DNA of 64,000 bases from Thermodesulfobacteriota bacterium (GCA_031082315.1 JAVHLC010000009.1:10791-74790), one strand, 5' to 3'; counted from the stretch's first letter, positions 53,541-62,646 are shown. The notes: generated by a model not told the origin, from the sequence alone. Made by a program: numbers and translations.

Positions 53541-55304
53541 TTAAAATAGTCCCTTAACCTTACCGGTCTTGACATCCACATCTATACGGCGATAGGCCGG
53601 ATCCGAACCTGTCCCCGGCATAAGACTAATGGCGCCGGCCACCGGCACTACGAATCCCGCACCCTTATAAACCAATACATCCCTAACCGGCAAAGTCCAG
53701 GCCTTTGGCACACCCTTTAGGTTCGGATCGTGGGACAGACTCAAGTGGGTCTTGACCATGCATGTCCCAAGCTTAGCCATCTCAGGATCCTTTTCCATGG
53801 CCTGGAGCTTGGCCGCCGCCTCCGGGGCAAAGCTGACGCCATCGGCCCCATAGACCTCCCTGGCAATAAGCTCTACGCGCTTGGCCAGCGGCGTTTTTAG
53901 ATCATAAAGAAACTTGAATTTGGTCTTTTCCTCACAGGCCTCGATTACTGCATCGGCAAATTCAAGGGCTCCTTCACCGCCTTTCAGCCAGTGATTGGAC
54001 AGGGCTACGCGAGCCCCGGCGGCCTCGGCCAGCCGGCGCACCGCGGCGATTTCATTTTTGGTATCCGTATGGAAGGCATTGATACAGACCACGGGATTAA
54101 TCCCGGCCTTCTTTACCGTCTGGATGTGGTGTACAAGATTTGCCGTACCTTTTTCCACCCATCCCACGTTCTCGCCGGCGTACTCGGCAGGCATGGGACG
54201 GCCCGGAACCGGGATGGGAGCGCCGCCGTGACACTTCAGAGCCCGTATGGTAGCCACAACCACCGCGCAGTGGGGCTTCAGGCCGCTAAAGCGGCACTTC
54301 AGATTCCAGAATTTTTCGAACCCTATGTCGGCGCCAAAGCCGCTCTCGGTAACATGATAGTCAGCCAGTTTAAGCCCAACCCGGTCTGCCACGATAGAAG
54401 ACTGCCCGATAGCAATGTTGGCAAACGGACCGGCATGAACCAGCACCGGCTGCCCTTCCAGGCTCTGCATCAGGTTCGGATTCATGGCCTCAACCATCCA
54501 CGCCGTCATGGCCCCGTCCACTTCTAGATCTTTTGTCGTGACCGGCTGCCCGCTCCGGCTGTATGCCACTACAATCCGCCCCATGCGCTCGCGCATATCC
54601 GCCAGGCTTGTGGATACGGCCAAGATAGCCATGACCTCGGAGCTTACGGCAATGGCGAACTTCGATTGCATCTGAAACCCGTCCATCTTCCCGCCGATTC
54701 CTATTATGATATTTCGCAGGGCCTGGGCGCAAAAGTCCATAATCCAGCCCATGGCCACATTCTTGGGATCGATATCGAGCCTTTTCAAACCTATCTTCTT
54801 CAAACGGTCGTCGGAATAGTTGAATTCATGCTGCATGCGCGAGGTAAGGGCTACCATGGCCAGATTATGAGCATTCATGATGGCATTGATGTCTCCGGTC
54901 AGCCCCAGTGAGAACGGCGTAAGCGGAATGCACTGCGCCAGACCTCCGCCCGCCGCGCTACCCTTGATATTCATAGTCGGCCCGCCGGAGGGCTGCCGGA
55001 TCGCACCGATTACGCGTTTTTTCCTCTTACCCAGCCCCTCCACCAGGCCCATAGCCGACGTGCTTTTGCCTTCGCCCAACGGAGTCGGCGTGATAGCCGT
55101 GACATCGATATATTTTGCATCCGGCCTTTTCTTCAAGCGTTCCGTAACCTTGGCAAAATCGATCTTGGCCACATAATGCCCGTATGGCAACAGCTCTTCC
55201 TTTTTCAGCCCCAATTCATCAGCCAGTTGATAGACGTCTTTCATGTGTTTCTCTGCATCTTCAGCAATCTGCCAATCCTTATGCTTTCTTGGGTCAAGCG
55301 CCAT
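53541..55304 (-). CDS. fhs: Formate-tetrahydrofolate ligase
   Basis: 587 residues. ATP-dependent activation of formate to 10-formyl-THF. Visible: ATP site [20 protein letters not shown] (about 72-91), [20 protein letters not shown] (about 102-121), [32 protein letters not shown], and the C-terminal [16 protein letters not shown]. Somewhat longer than Moorella FTHFS (559). Good ribosome site (AAGGAG). Confidence 0.97.
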   Translation of the reverse strand: MALDPRKHKDWQIAEDAEKHMKDVYQLADELGLKKEELLPYGHYVAKIDFAKVTERLKKRPDAKYIDVTAITPTPLGEGKSTSAMGLVEGLGKRKKRVIGAIRQPSGGPTMNIKGSAAGGGLAQCIPLTPFSLGLTGDINAIMNAHNLAMVALTSRMQHEFNYSDDRLKKIGLKRLDIDPKNVAMGWIMDFCAQALRNIIIGIGGKMDGFQMQSKFAIAVSSEVMAILAVSTSLADMRERMGRIVVAYSRSGQPVTTKDLEVDGAMTAWMVEAMNPNLMQSLEGQPVLVHAGPFANIAIGQSSIVADRVGLKLADYHVTESGFGADIGFEKFWNLKCRFSGLKPHCAVVVATIRALKCHGGAPIPVPGRPMPAEYAGENVGWVEKGTANLVHHIQTVKKAGINPVVCINAFHTDTKNEIAAVRRLAEAAGARVALSNHWLKGGEGALEFADAVIEACEEKTKFKFLYDLKTPLAKRVELIAREVYGADGVSFAPEAAAKLQAMEKDPEMAKLGTCMVKTHLSLSHDPNLKGVPKAWTLPVRDVLVYKGAGFVVPVAGAISLMPGTGSDPAYRRIDVDVKTGKVKGLF

Positions 55305-55339
55305 AATAAACTCCTTCCTCTATATGATTTCTCTACTTC

Positions 55340-56044
55340 TCAAGCACTCCCGGTCAAACACCGCCCGTCGGAATCTTTCAACTCACAGACACAACTTGCG
55401 TCTTCGCTCAAGACGCAGACAAAATTCAACTCCTCACCGAAATTGTCCATGGCCACAAAGAGAGGCGCCACGAACTTACCCGCCAAGGCACATCGGGAAC
55501 TGGCATCCATAACCACCGCTAATTCCCGCAATCTATCCACATCATCCACTCGCGCCTTCCCGTCCAGCAAAGCTGATAAGATATGGTCTAATTTCTTGAC
55601 ACCCAGACGACAGGGGACACATTTGCCGCAAGAGGAAAGACCATCCTTGCGTAACAGACCCCGCAATCCTTCTGCCAAACAAAATTGAGAATCTGTATAA
55701 ATCAGCACATTGGCAGGCCTATCGTATATCACCTTTTCATCGCCTACAAACGAGCGTTCAATCGAATAATGGGCTGAAAGCACATCTCCTTCCAATATGG
55801 TATCCCGTATAATGGATTCCACGTTATCAGGTCTTACCATGTGGTAAAACACAGCCCCGCCAATATCCACAAAGACACCCTTATTACAACGACCGCTGCA
55901 TACGGTCTTGATCTTACGGATGCTTACCTTGACACCCAGCTCTTTGCACTTCTCCTGAAAGGCAGTTGTAACTTCATGTACCTGGTTGGTACAATTTTCA
56001 TCCCTGGAGCAAAGGGCGATATAGCTATATCTAGGCTCGGGCAC
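55340..56044 (-). CDS. NuoE/NuoF-like iron-sulfur protein without the FMN domain
   Basis: 234 residues. N-terminal part (about 8-95) is thioredoxin-like [2Fe-2S] with CSRDENC and CSGRCNKGV. The C-terminal part holds the NuoF/HydB-type [4Fe-4S] motif SSCGKCVPCRLGVKKLDHIL (about 138-157) with the further Cys in SRCALAGKFVAP. The flavin- and NADH-binding domain that normally lies between them in NuoF is missing. Probably a partner or wire for a bifurcating complex or for FDH, by analogy with HydABC/HylA modules. GTG start with GAGGG ahead. First gene of the fhs-folD-cooS run, behind a sigma-54-like promoter. Confidence 0.75.
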   Translation of the reverse strand: MPEPRYSYIALCSRDENCTNQVHEVTTAFQEKCKELGVKVSIRKIKTVCSGRCNKGVFVDIGGAVFYHMVRPDNVESIIRDTILEGDVLSAHYSIERSFVGDEKVIYDRPANVLIYTDSQFCLAEGLRGLLRKDGLSSCGKCVPCRLGVKKLDHILSALLDGKARVDDVDRLRELAVVMDASSRCALAGKFVAPLFVAMDNFGEELNFVCVLSEDASCVCELKDSDGRCLTGSA

Positions 56045-56117
56045 CGGCTAACAACCCTCTGGCTTCCATTTTTTACAGAACTCAGGGCCTAATCTTAATA
56101 GGAACTCATTATTTTTC

Positions 56118-56133
56118 AGCAACTTCCATGCCA
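56118..56133 (-). promoter_or_regulatory. Sigma-54-type promoter ahead of the Wood-Ljungdahl cluster
   Basis: The minus strand reads TGGCATGGAAGTTGCT, against the consensus TGGCACG-N4-TTGCW: GG (-24) and GC (-12) with correct spacing. Predicted start of transcription about 12 bp downstream, near 56106, 60 bp before the first gene. Sigma-54 control needs an AAA+ activator, which is not in the window. Confidence 0.6.
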
Positions 56134-56280
56134 TAGATAAACTGGTATAGGAAACACTCTTTAATAAATCAACGGACTGATATTAATGATTATTTTTAGA
56201 TATACCCGGAAAAACACATCCGCGGGCGTTTCTTTCCTGTGGGGCATTGTACCCCATGACGGGGGAAATACCCCAAAAAG

Positions 56281-57570
56281 CTAGTGTTTGAATGCCCGCT
56301 GTCCGGTATAGACCATAGCCACCGGTGGATCGGCCTCATTACAGGCCAAAATTGATTCAAAATCCCTGTCTGATCCGCCCGGATGAACAATGGCGGAGAC
56401 ACCTTCCTTGATACCTACATCAACCCCATCGCGGAAAGGGAAAAAGGCATCTGAGACCATGACCGCACCCCTTAAGCCGCCGTGATTTTCCTTAGCCTCC
56501 CGGTCGATTTCCTCTTTGGCCGCCTTATCCCTCTTGCCGGCTGCTATCTCCATTTCCAGTGTCTTATAGGGAATACCATAGCGGTCGAAACATAGCGCAT
56601 CTGCATGCTTGGTATATGCCTTAAACACAGCGATCTCAGCCACACCGACCCGGTCCTGCTCGCCGGTACCAATGCCCACAGTCACGCCGTCCTTGACGTA
56701 GAGAACAGAGTTCGAGGTAACTCCCTGTTCAACACTCCAGCCGAAGAGAATGTCTTCGTACTCCCTCTCTGCAGGCAGCCTTTTAATCCGATATTCCTGC
56801 CCCTTATACACGGTATGGGCCGGTTTCAGATCTTCCCTGGTGCGGATGGCATTGACCGGAGACTGTTGGACAATAATGCCCCCGTCCATAAGGCTCTTAA
56901 AATCCACGAAGCGGGCGGTTAAATAATCCTCCAGGCGATCCATCCGGCTGATACGTATGATCCGCAGGTTTTTACGCTGTTTCAGGATATCTACGGCACC
57001 CTCCTCATACTCCGGAGCCGCCACCACCTCCAGGTAATGCCCGGATACCTCCTCCGCTGTCTCCTTGTCCATGGCCCGGTTAAAGGCCGCGCACCCGCCG
57101 AAGGCCGCTATGCGGTCCGCACGATCCGCCCGCCGGTAGGCCTCAGCCAAGGTATTGCCATAGGCCACCCCGCAAGGATTATTGTGTTTTACGATAACCA
57201 CGGCCGGCTTGCGGGTCAAAAATTTCAAAATATTCAATGAATTATCGGCATCAGTAAGATTGGTTTTGCCAGGGTGTTTACCGGCCTGGATCATATCCGC
57301 CTCGGTTATAGCGCTTACCAGACCTCGTCCTGGTTCAATGTAATGACACTCCCCGCAAACCAGATTTCCGCCTACCAGCTCATAAAGGGCGGCCTCCTGG
57401 CCTGGATTTTCGCCATAGCGCAGCCCCTTCTCCACAAAAACCCCAGATTCATCCGGTATCTTCCATGCCCTCTTCCGATAACTTAATTTCTGATCTCCAA
57501 AGGTAATGGTCATGGCCTCTGGAAAGCGGTCGGCCATAATCGTCTTGTACATCTTCTTTAAGTCTTCCAT
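56281..57570 (-). CDS. purH: AICAR transformylase (stand-alone PurH formyltransferase domain)
   Basis: 429 residues. Transfers the formyl group of 10-formyl-THF to AICAR; the product of Fhs is its substrate. Family motifs: LRYGENPGQEAALY, VVIVKHNNPCGVAYG (about 123-137), IAAFGGCAAFNRAMD, MVSDAFFPFRDGVDVGIKEG (about 370-389), AIVHPGGSDRD (about 392). The N-terminal MGS-like IMP cyclohydrolase domain of full PurH (about 200 residues) is absent, so cyclisation must be done by another gene. Confidence 0.9.
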   Translation of the reverse strand: MEDLKKMYKTIMADRFPEAMTITFGDQKLSYRKRAWKIPDESGVFVEKGLRYGENPGQEAALYELVGGNLVCGECHYIEPGRGLVSAITEADMIQAGKHPGKTNLTDADNSLNILKFLTRKPAVVIVKHNNPCGVAYGNTLAEAYRRADRADRIAAFGGCAAFNRAMDKETAEEVSGHYLEVVAAPEYEEGAVDILKQRKNLRIIRISRMDRLEDYLTARFVDFKSLMDGGIIVQQSPVNAIRTREDLKPAHTVYKGQEYRIKRLPAEREYEDILFGWSVEQGVTSNSVLYVKDGVTVGIGTGEQDRVGVAEIAVFKAYTKHADALCFDRYGIPYKTLEMEIAAGKRDKAAKEEIDREAKENHGGLRGAVMVSDAFFPFRDGVDVGIKEGVSAIVHPGGSDRDFESILACNEADPPVAMVYTGQRAFKH

Positions 57571-57621
57571 AGGCCCTTCTCCTTGGTAGAACTATTTTTT
57601 AAGATACTGATTAATTAGACC

Positions 57622-57649
57622 ATAATAGTGATCGGGCAAGAATTGTCAA
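57622..57649 (-). promoter_or_regulatory. Promoter of the purH-like gene
   Basis: -35 TTGACA (57644-57649), 16-bp spacer, -10 TATTAT (57622-57627), about 50 bp before the ATG. Confidence 0.6.
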
Positions 57650-57673
57650 CCAAAAGATTCGATAAATTTTGCG

Positions 57674-57703
57674 TTGACTTATCAAATTAAAAGAAGGTAC
57701 ATT
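57674..57703 (+). promoter_or_regulatory. Possible promoter of plsC
   Basis: TTGACT (57674-57679), 18-bp spacer, TACATT (57698-57703). About 45 bp before the ATG. Weak -10. Confidence 0.35.
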
Positions 57704-57748
57704 CGGTCAGCAAAATTGGCCTTTAAGCACCCGTAACACAAAAGCGAG

Positions 57749-58480
57749 ATGAGAAAGATACTCAACGGCATACGCAGCGTTTTTCTTTTTATATGGCTGC
57801 CGGTAATCACCCCGATCTTCAGCATCATAACCATCATAAGTTCTGTCTTTGACAAGAGGGGTAATGCCCCGCATCGCGTAGCCCGGCTCTGGGCGAGGAT
57901 CGTCCTCCGGGGATGCGGAGTAAAGGTCACCATAGAGGGATTGGAGAACATACGCCGGGGGCAACCATACATTTATGCCGCCAATCACCAGAGTCAGTTT
58001 GATATACCGGCTGTTCTGGGTTATTTGCCTGCGCAATTTCGCTGGCTGGCCAAGAAGGAACTCTTCCAGATACCCCTATTCGGTTTGGCTATGCGCCGTG
58101 TCGGGTACATACCAATCGACCGCTCTCACCCCAAAGAGGCCATAAAAAGTCTGGAAGAAGCCGCCCGAAAAATACGGGGCGGGACATCTGTTCTTATATT
58201 TCCCGAAGGGACACGGAGTGTCGATGGCCGGCTGTTGCCTTTTAAAATGGGCGGTATTGTCCTGGCCTTAAAATCCGGATGTCCGGTTGTCCCTCTGGCT
58301 ATCCATGGTTCTAAAGATGTTCTCCCGCGTGGCAGCCTGTGGGTGCGGCCTGGACATATCAATATTCTGATCGGTCAGGCCATGGAGACCGTTGATTACA
58401 AGCCCGGCCAGAAAGGCGCGCTGGCCGCGCGCCTTCGCGAAACCTTAGAATCCTTAATGACCAGGGCCGGGAAGATGTAA
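57749..58480 (+). CDS. plsC: 1-acyl-sn-glycerol-3-phosphate acyltransferase
   Basis: 243 residues. One N-terminal membrane helix (VFLFIWLPVITPIFSIITII). Acyltransferase motifs: NHQSQFDIP (NHx4D, about 77-85), RRVGYIPIDR, FPEGTRSVDG (about 147-156) and VVPLAIHGS. Makes phosphatidic acid. Divergent from purH. Confidence 0.93.
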   Translation: MRKILNGIRSVFLFIWLPVITPIFSIITIISSVFDKRGNAPHRVARLWARIVLRGCGVKVTIEGLENIRRGQPYIYAANHQSQFDIPAVLGYLPAQFRWLAKKELFQIPLFGLAMRRVGYIPIDRSHPKEAIKSLEEAARKIRGGTSVLIFPEGTRSVDGRLLPFKMGGIVLALKSGCPVVPLAIHGSKDVLPRGSLWVRPGHINILIGQAMETVDYKPGQKGALAARLRETLESLMTRAGKM

Positions 58481-58494
58481 GCCGCATTCAGCTT

Positions 58495-59448
58495 TCAGCG
58501 GACAGCCTTCCCTGCGGCCTCCAGGGCTAACATAATCAGCCTGTCTAACAAGGCGGAAAAATCCATCCCCGCCTCCCGGGCCGCCAAGGGTAATAGGCTG
58601 GTTCTGGTCATGCCCGGGATGGTGTTTGTCTCCAGGATATAAATCCGGTCATCGCAGATAATCATATCCGTGCGGCTATAACCCCGCAATCGTAAGACCC
58701 GATGGGCTGTGCCGGCACATTCCTGGGCATTTTTGGTCAATGAAGCGCTGATGCGGGCGGGACAGATCTCTTTGGTAGCGCCGGTCTGGTATTTGGCCTG
58801 ATAATCAAAGAAAACGTGACCTTCGCCCGGTATGATTTCTACAATAGGCAATGCCTCCAGCTCATCATTACCTATAACCCCGCCGGTAATTTCAATCCCT
58901 TTTATATATTCTTCCACGAGCACACGCGGGCTGTATTTAAATGCCTCGACCAGGCCTTTTTTCACCTCTTCTACTGTCTGCGGGATACTCATACCAATAC
59001 TGGAACCTTGATCTACAGGTTTGATAACGACAGGGAGTCCGAGTTCCGCGGCTATAGCTTCAGCGTTATAAGAACCCGGCCGCATGACCTTACCACGCGG
59101 GATATTCAGGCCGGCCTGAGAATAAAGAATCCGTGATAACTCCTTGTCCATGGCCAGAGCGCTGCCCAGGACCCCGGACCCCTGATATGGTATATGCAAG
59201 AGATCCAGGAGCCCCTGGATAGTCCCATCCTCGCCATATTTACCATGGAGAAGGACAAACGCCGCATCTATCCGGCCCGCATCCTTAACCAGAACCTCCA
59301 GGTCACAAGCCGGATCATAGCGTATAATATCATACTTGTCTCTATCCAGTGCGCCTTCTACCTGGTCTCCCCCCTTAAGGGAAACCTCTCGTTCGGATGA
59401 CTCTCCCCCCGAAATCAGGGCTAATCTTATCTTTTTATCTTTGGCCAT
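58495..59448 (-). CDS. ddl: D-alanine-D-alanine ligase
   Basis: 317 residues, ATP-grasp enzyme of peptidoglycan precursor synthesis. Motifs: SGGESSEREVSLKGG (N-terminal), LHGKYGEDGTIQGLLDLL (about 67-84), LPVVIKPVDQGSSIGMS (about 137-153), VEEYIKGIEITGGVIG, and ILETNTIPGMTRTSLLPLAA (about 271-290). Ends 15 bp from plsC, which is convergent. An AGCTGAA-type scrap lies at 58486-58507. Confidence 0.95.
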   Translation of the reverse strand: MAKDKKIRLALISGGESSEREVSLKGGDQVEGALDRDKYDIIRYDPACDLEVLVKDAGRIDAAFVLLHGKYGEDGTIQGLLDLLHIPYQGSGVLGSALAMDKELSRILYSQAGLNIPRGKVMRPGSYNAEAIAAELGLPVVIKPVDQGSSIGMSIPQTVEEVKKGLVEAFKYSPRVLVEEYIKGIEITGGVIGNDELEALPIVEIIPGEGHVFFDYQAKYQTGATKEICPARISASLTKNAQECAGTAHRVLRLRGYSRTDMIICDDRIYILETNTIPGMTRTSLLPLAAREAGMDFSALLDRLIMLALEAAGKAVR

Positions 59449-59524
59449 AGCACCCCCATATTCTTTAAGACATCTCGAAATTTAAATCTCGTATCAGTTT
59501 AGCCTTTTGAAAAACTGGCTAAAC

Positions 59525-59620
59525 TTCAATTCAAAGTGCAAAATTCAAAATGTTGATGGTTTTTATCCGAAATTTTACATTTTCCATGTTGCATTTTCCA
59601 TTTTGCAATGAGATTTAGCG
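59525..59620. repeat. TTCAAA/TTTTGCA mini-palindrome between ddl and the HD gene
   Basis: AATTCAAAGTGCAAAATTCA AAATG on the left and CATGTTGCATTTTCCATTTT GCAATG on the right form an imperfect inverted repeat. No gene; belongs to the same type of dispersed intergenic repeats. Confidence 0.5.
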
Positions 59621-59653
59621 CATTTTTAAGAGCGCTAAATTGTTACGAAATCA

Positions 59654-60205
59654 TCAAAATTGATTAGAATGCGGTATATCCTCTGGTTTTATGGGCAACT
59701 GAGCAAAAAGTTTTTTCTCAAGCTCCCGGGTCTCTTCCTCGATCCTGTTTATTCTGGTTATCCTAACCGGGTCGCCATGCCCATACTTTTCCCGGATATA
59801 ATCAAATCTATCCCTCAAACTGACCACAGTGGTATGCAAAACCCGCTTATCGGCATAGTTGACGACTTCTGATTCATTAATCGGCGTCCCAATAATCGGC
59901 CCTGATAAGTGTACGTGTTGTCTTACTATGTGAGCTACAGTCGGAAATCCCAGTTTTTCAAGGAGGTCTGCCCCGGTCTCGGCATGATTTTCCCCCTGCC
60001 CCAGCGCCTCAATCTTCGTGATGTCATGAAGCAGGGCAGCGGCTTCTATCAAAGGAATGTTTAACTTGACGCCGGGCAACATCAGTTTATCGGCAATAAA
60101 AAGGGCAACCTCTGCCACCTTACGGCAATGCTGCCGCACGTGGTCCATTACCTTATATTCGTCCATTAAAGCCAGACATTGTTCAGAGGTAGGAATAGAA
60201 ACCAA
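59654..60205 (-). CDS. HD-domain protein
   Basis: 183 residues from a TTG at 60205 with AAGGCGGG 8 nt ahead; a longer frame from TTG 60295 lacks a ribosome site. HD phosphohydrolase motifs: HVRQHCRKVAEVALFIADKL, AAALLHDITKIEA (His-Asp pair, about 60-72), ENHAETGADLLEKLGF, VNYADKRVLHTTVVSLRDRF. Probably hydrolyses a nucleotide or phosphate ester; substrate unknown. The start is uncertain. Confidence 0.75.
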   Translation of the reverse strand: MVSIPTSEQCLALMDEYKVMDHVRQHCRKVAEVALFIADKLMLPGVKLNIPLIEAAALLHDITKIEALGQGENHAETGADLLEKLGFPTVAHIVRQHVHLSGPIIGTPINESEVVNYADKRVLHTTVVSLRDRFDYIREKYGHGDPVRITRINRIEEETRELEKKLFAQLPIKPEDIPHSNQF

Positions 60206-60553
60206 TTTTTTATCCCGCCTTTTTAGCCCTATGATGCCAAACCTGTTTAAATTATTCAAATAAAATTGACAGCCCCCTATGTACGACAAATGCAAAAAGA
60301 AATAAACATAAAATAGGTTAAAAAATTGAGAAAAAGAGAGATACGGAGAGATCTTGTGGTGTTGATAACCTTAACCAACCGGGAGTTTTTCATAAATAAC
60401 TTCCTGAAACCATTGGTCTTGACTCTAATTATACAAACTGCCGTCTTTTAAATAAGTTACTCTCTGGTAAAAATAGATATAAAGAAAAAACAGAAGGTTA
60501 AACCATCTTTAAAAATAAGAGGGTTTCATCGAGAGAATCGTCTTTAATCACCT

Positions 60554-60582
60554 TTGACAGAAACCCGGCGAATCTTTATTAA
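60554..60582 (+). promoter_or_regulatory. Promoter of dnaA
   Basis: -35 TTGACA (60554-60559), 17-bp spacer, -10 TATTAA (60577-60582). Start codon at 60643. The 350 bp upstream are A+T-rich; no clear cluster of TTATCCACA boxes. Confidence 0.6.
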
Positions 60583-60642
60583 GGAGAGTAGGATTACTTA
60601 ATTGTCTTTGCCCTAACATTTCAAAAACAAAAAAATCAGCTT

Positions 60643-61998
60643 ATGCAAGAAATCTGGCAAGAATTAAAAAATTCTCTTAAAAATAAGATTCCAGACAGCA
60701 GTTTTCATATCTGGATCGATCCGATAAGCTGCAGCAGCCAGGATGAAAATACCTTTGTCCTGACCTGCCCCAACCGATTTTCTCTAAGCTGGGTACGGGA
60801 TAATTATCTGCCATTAATCAGGGACGAACTGGGAACCCTTTGTAGTAAAAAATTAAATGTCCAATTGATAGCAGCATCGGCAGGATCTAATGAAAACAAT
60901 AGCAACAACAAGCCTAAGGCCGATGAACAATTGCTTTTGCCCGGCCTGCAAACTGAAGTGCCTTACTGCAGGCGATTATGTCCCCGTTTTACTTTCGATC
61001 AATTTGTGACCGGCAACTCAAACAGCTTTGCCTTCACCATAGCCCAGGCCATAGCGCAAGGGACCAGCACCTATAACAACTTTCTATACCTGCTCTCAAA
61101 TACAGGACTGGGGAAAAGTCATCTGGCACACGCCATAGCCCATTACATGCTTGGTCAGGACAAAACAAAAAAACTAATTTATGTAACTGCTGAAGAATTT
61201 ACCAATGACATGGTCCGGGCACTTAAAACAAATACCATCGAACAATTCAAAGAAAAATACCGCACAAATTGCCATGTCCTCCTGCTTGACGAAGTACACT
61301 TCTTTGAGGGTAAACAACGTACCCAGGCAGAACTTGGCCCTGTCCTGGACAGGCTCGCCGAATCCGGCAGGACTATTATCATGACGAGTTCCCAATCTCC
61401 GAAAGATATCCCGCGGCTGAACAACGCCCTCCGGTCCAGGCTTAATAGCGGGTTGATTGCCAGTATCCTCCCGCCCGACTATAATACCCGGATAAACATC
61501 CTTCAGAAGAAGGCCCAGAACCAGGGAATATCTCTGCCGGATGAGGTTATAAATTACCTGGCCGATACTATCACCGATGACATCCGGCAATTGGAAAGCA
61601 GTGTAATCAGCCTGGCCGCGCAGTCCTCTCTCCTCTGTCAACCGATCACCCTGGATATGGCCAGAGAAGCAACCAAATACCTGATAAAGAAAAGGGAGGA
61701 AGTCTCTCTGGATCTGATCCAAAAGATCATTTGTCAGTACTATAAGGTTACCCTGGACGTATTAAAGTCCAAGAGTCGCAAGCAGGCTATTGCCCATCCG
61801 CGGCATATAGCCGTCTACTTGTCCCGCGTTCTTACCAAGCACTCCCTGGAGGCCATAGGGAAGGAATTTAACAGAAACCACGCCACTATCCTGCACGCAG
61901 TTAATTTCGTCCAGCGCGAAATGGAGAAAAAATCACCTCTAGGCTACCAGGTTGAATATCTGACCGAGCAGATCAAAATCGGCACCCATCAGGCCTGA
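60643..61998 (+). CDS. dnaA: Chromosomal replication initiator DnaA (divergent)
   Basis: 451 residues with all four DnaA domains: N-terminal DnaB-interaction part (about 1-80, IWQELKNSLKNKIPDSSFHI), linker (about 85-115), AAA+ (about 118-330) and HTH DNA-binding domain (about 345-445). Walker A is SNTGLGKS (first Gly of GxxGxGKT changed to Ser) and Walker B is LLLDEVHFF (usual LLIDDIQF). The DNA-recognition signature HPRHIAVYLSRVLT...GKEFNRNHATILHAV has Asn-Arg-Asn-His where most DnaA have GRDHTT. So it may be the main initiator with lineage-specific changes or a paralogue; no dnaN or recF follows. Confidence 0.88.
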   Translation: MQEIWQELKNSLKNKIPDSSFHIWIDPISCSSQDENTFVLTCPNRFSLSWVRDNYLPLIRDELGTLCSKKLNVQLIAASAGSNENNSNNKPKADEQLLLPGLQTEVPYCRRLCPRFTFDQFVTGNSNSFAFTIAQAIAQGTSTYNNFLYLLSNTGLGKSHLAHAIAHYMLGQDKTKKLIYVTAEEFTNDMVRALKTNTIEQFKEKYRTNCHVLLLDEVHFFEGKQRTQAELGPVLDRLAESGRTIIMTSSQSPKDIPRLNNALRSRLNSGLIASILPPDYNTRINILQKKAQNQGISLPDEVINYLADTITDDIRQLESSVISLAAQSSLLCQPITLDMAREATKYLIKKREEVSLDLIQKIICQYYKVTLDVLKSKSRKQAIAHPRHIAVYLSRVLTKHSLEAIGKEFNRNHATILHAVNFVQREMEKKSPLGYQVEYLTEQIKIGTHQA

Positions 61999-62303
61999 CC
62001 GGGACGAGGGAAACAAAAGTAACCATATAATTTCAAAATCAAAAGTCCAAGTCAAATCCAAATAACTATAATGTCATTAGTCAATAGTCATTTGTCACTG
62101 ATAAAAGTGATCCATCCTCCAACTTAACCAATGACCAGTGGCGAGTGACGTTTTGAACTTTAGTGCTTTGACATTCATTTGAACTTTGAAATTTGTCGTT
62201 CTTTTTGGCTTTCAGCCTTCAGCTTTGAGCTTTAAGCTTTCCAGTTTTCTGCCATAAAAAACACGGGATTTAGAGCTAAGGGCCTAATCATAGGCCAAAA
62301 CTA
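61999..62303. other. Gene-free gap with dispersed repeats
   Basis: 62030-62065 has CAAAA/TCCAA-type repeats. 62070-62145 has a GTCATTAGTCAATAGTCATT heptamer array with its inverted partner (CCAATGACCAGTGGCGAGTG). 62150-62200 is TTGAACTTT-type. 62208-62241 has TTTCAGCCTTCAGCTTTGAG CTTTAAGC. No coding signal. Confidence 0.6.
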
Positions 62304-62342
62304 CAAAAAAGGCCCTGCCTGATAGATGAGGCAGGGCCTTTA
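62304..62342 (-). terminator. Rho-independent terminator after the ferredoxin gene
   Basis: Perfect 12-bp stem AAGGCCCTGCCT/AGGCAGGGCCTT (62309-62320 and 62329-62340) with an 8-nt loop, followed on the minus strand by a run of U (complement of AAAAAA at 62305-62310). Confidence 0.85.
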
Positions 62343-62376
62343 CCGTCGGTTAGTCTCCGATTCCGTACTTATTTAC

Positions 62377-62565
62377 TTAATCTTCTGTTACTGTGATCGC
62401 ACCGGTCGTGCAAACTTCCATACAGGACTGACAACCCAGGCAGTCATCCATGTTGACAGGCTCTGCCTTTCCATCTACCAGCTCCAGCACCTGCCCCGGG
62501 CAGTTGTCCACACAAAGGCTATCTCCGCTACATTTGTCCTTGTCCACAGTTACCGTATAAGCCAT
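62377..62565 (-). CDS. 2x[4Fe-4S] ferredoxin
   Basis: 62 residues. Clostridial-type ferredoxin with two cluster motifs: CSGDSLCVDNCPG (about 12-24; the spacing after the first Cys is four instead of two residues) and CLGCQSCMEVCTTGAI (about 43-58). Low-potential electron carrier that could serve CooS, FDH and the Hdr complexes. Strong ribosome site (GAGGAGG); terminator downstream. Confidence 0.93.
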   Translation of the reverse strand: MAYTVTVDKDKCSGDSLCVDNCPGQVLELVDGKAEPVNMDDCLGCQSCMEVCTTGAITVTED

Positions 62566-62646
62566 GATACTTAATCCTCCTCTCTACAAATTTGACGACA
62601 ATCGCCGCCTTACCTAATATTAGTTAATTTTGGATTGGAACCTATA

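Noticed and set aside
60296-60642. Replication origin upstream of dnaA
   Set aside because: A+T-rich, but no cluster of DnaA boxes, and neither dnaN nor recF nor rpmH/parAB neighbours; cannot be supported.
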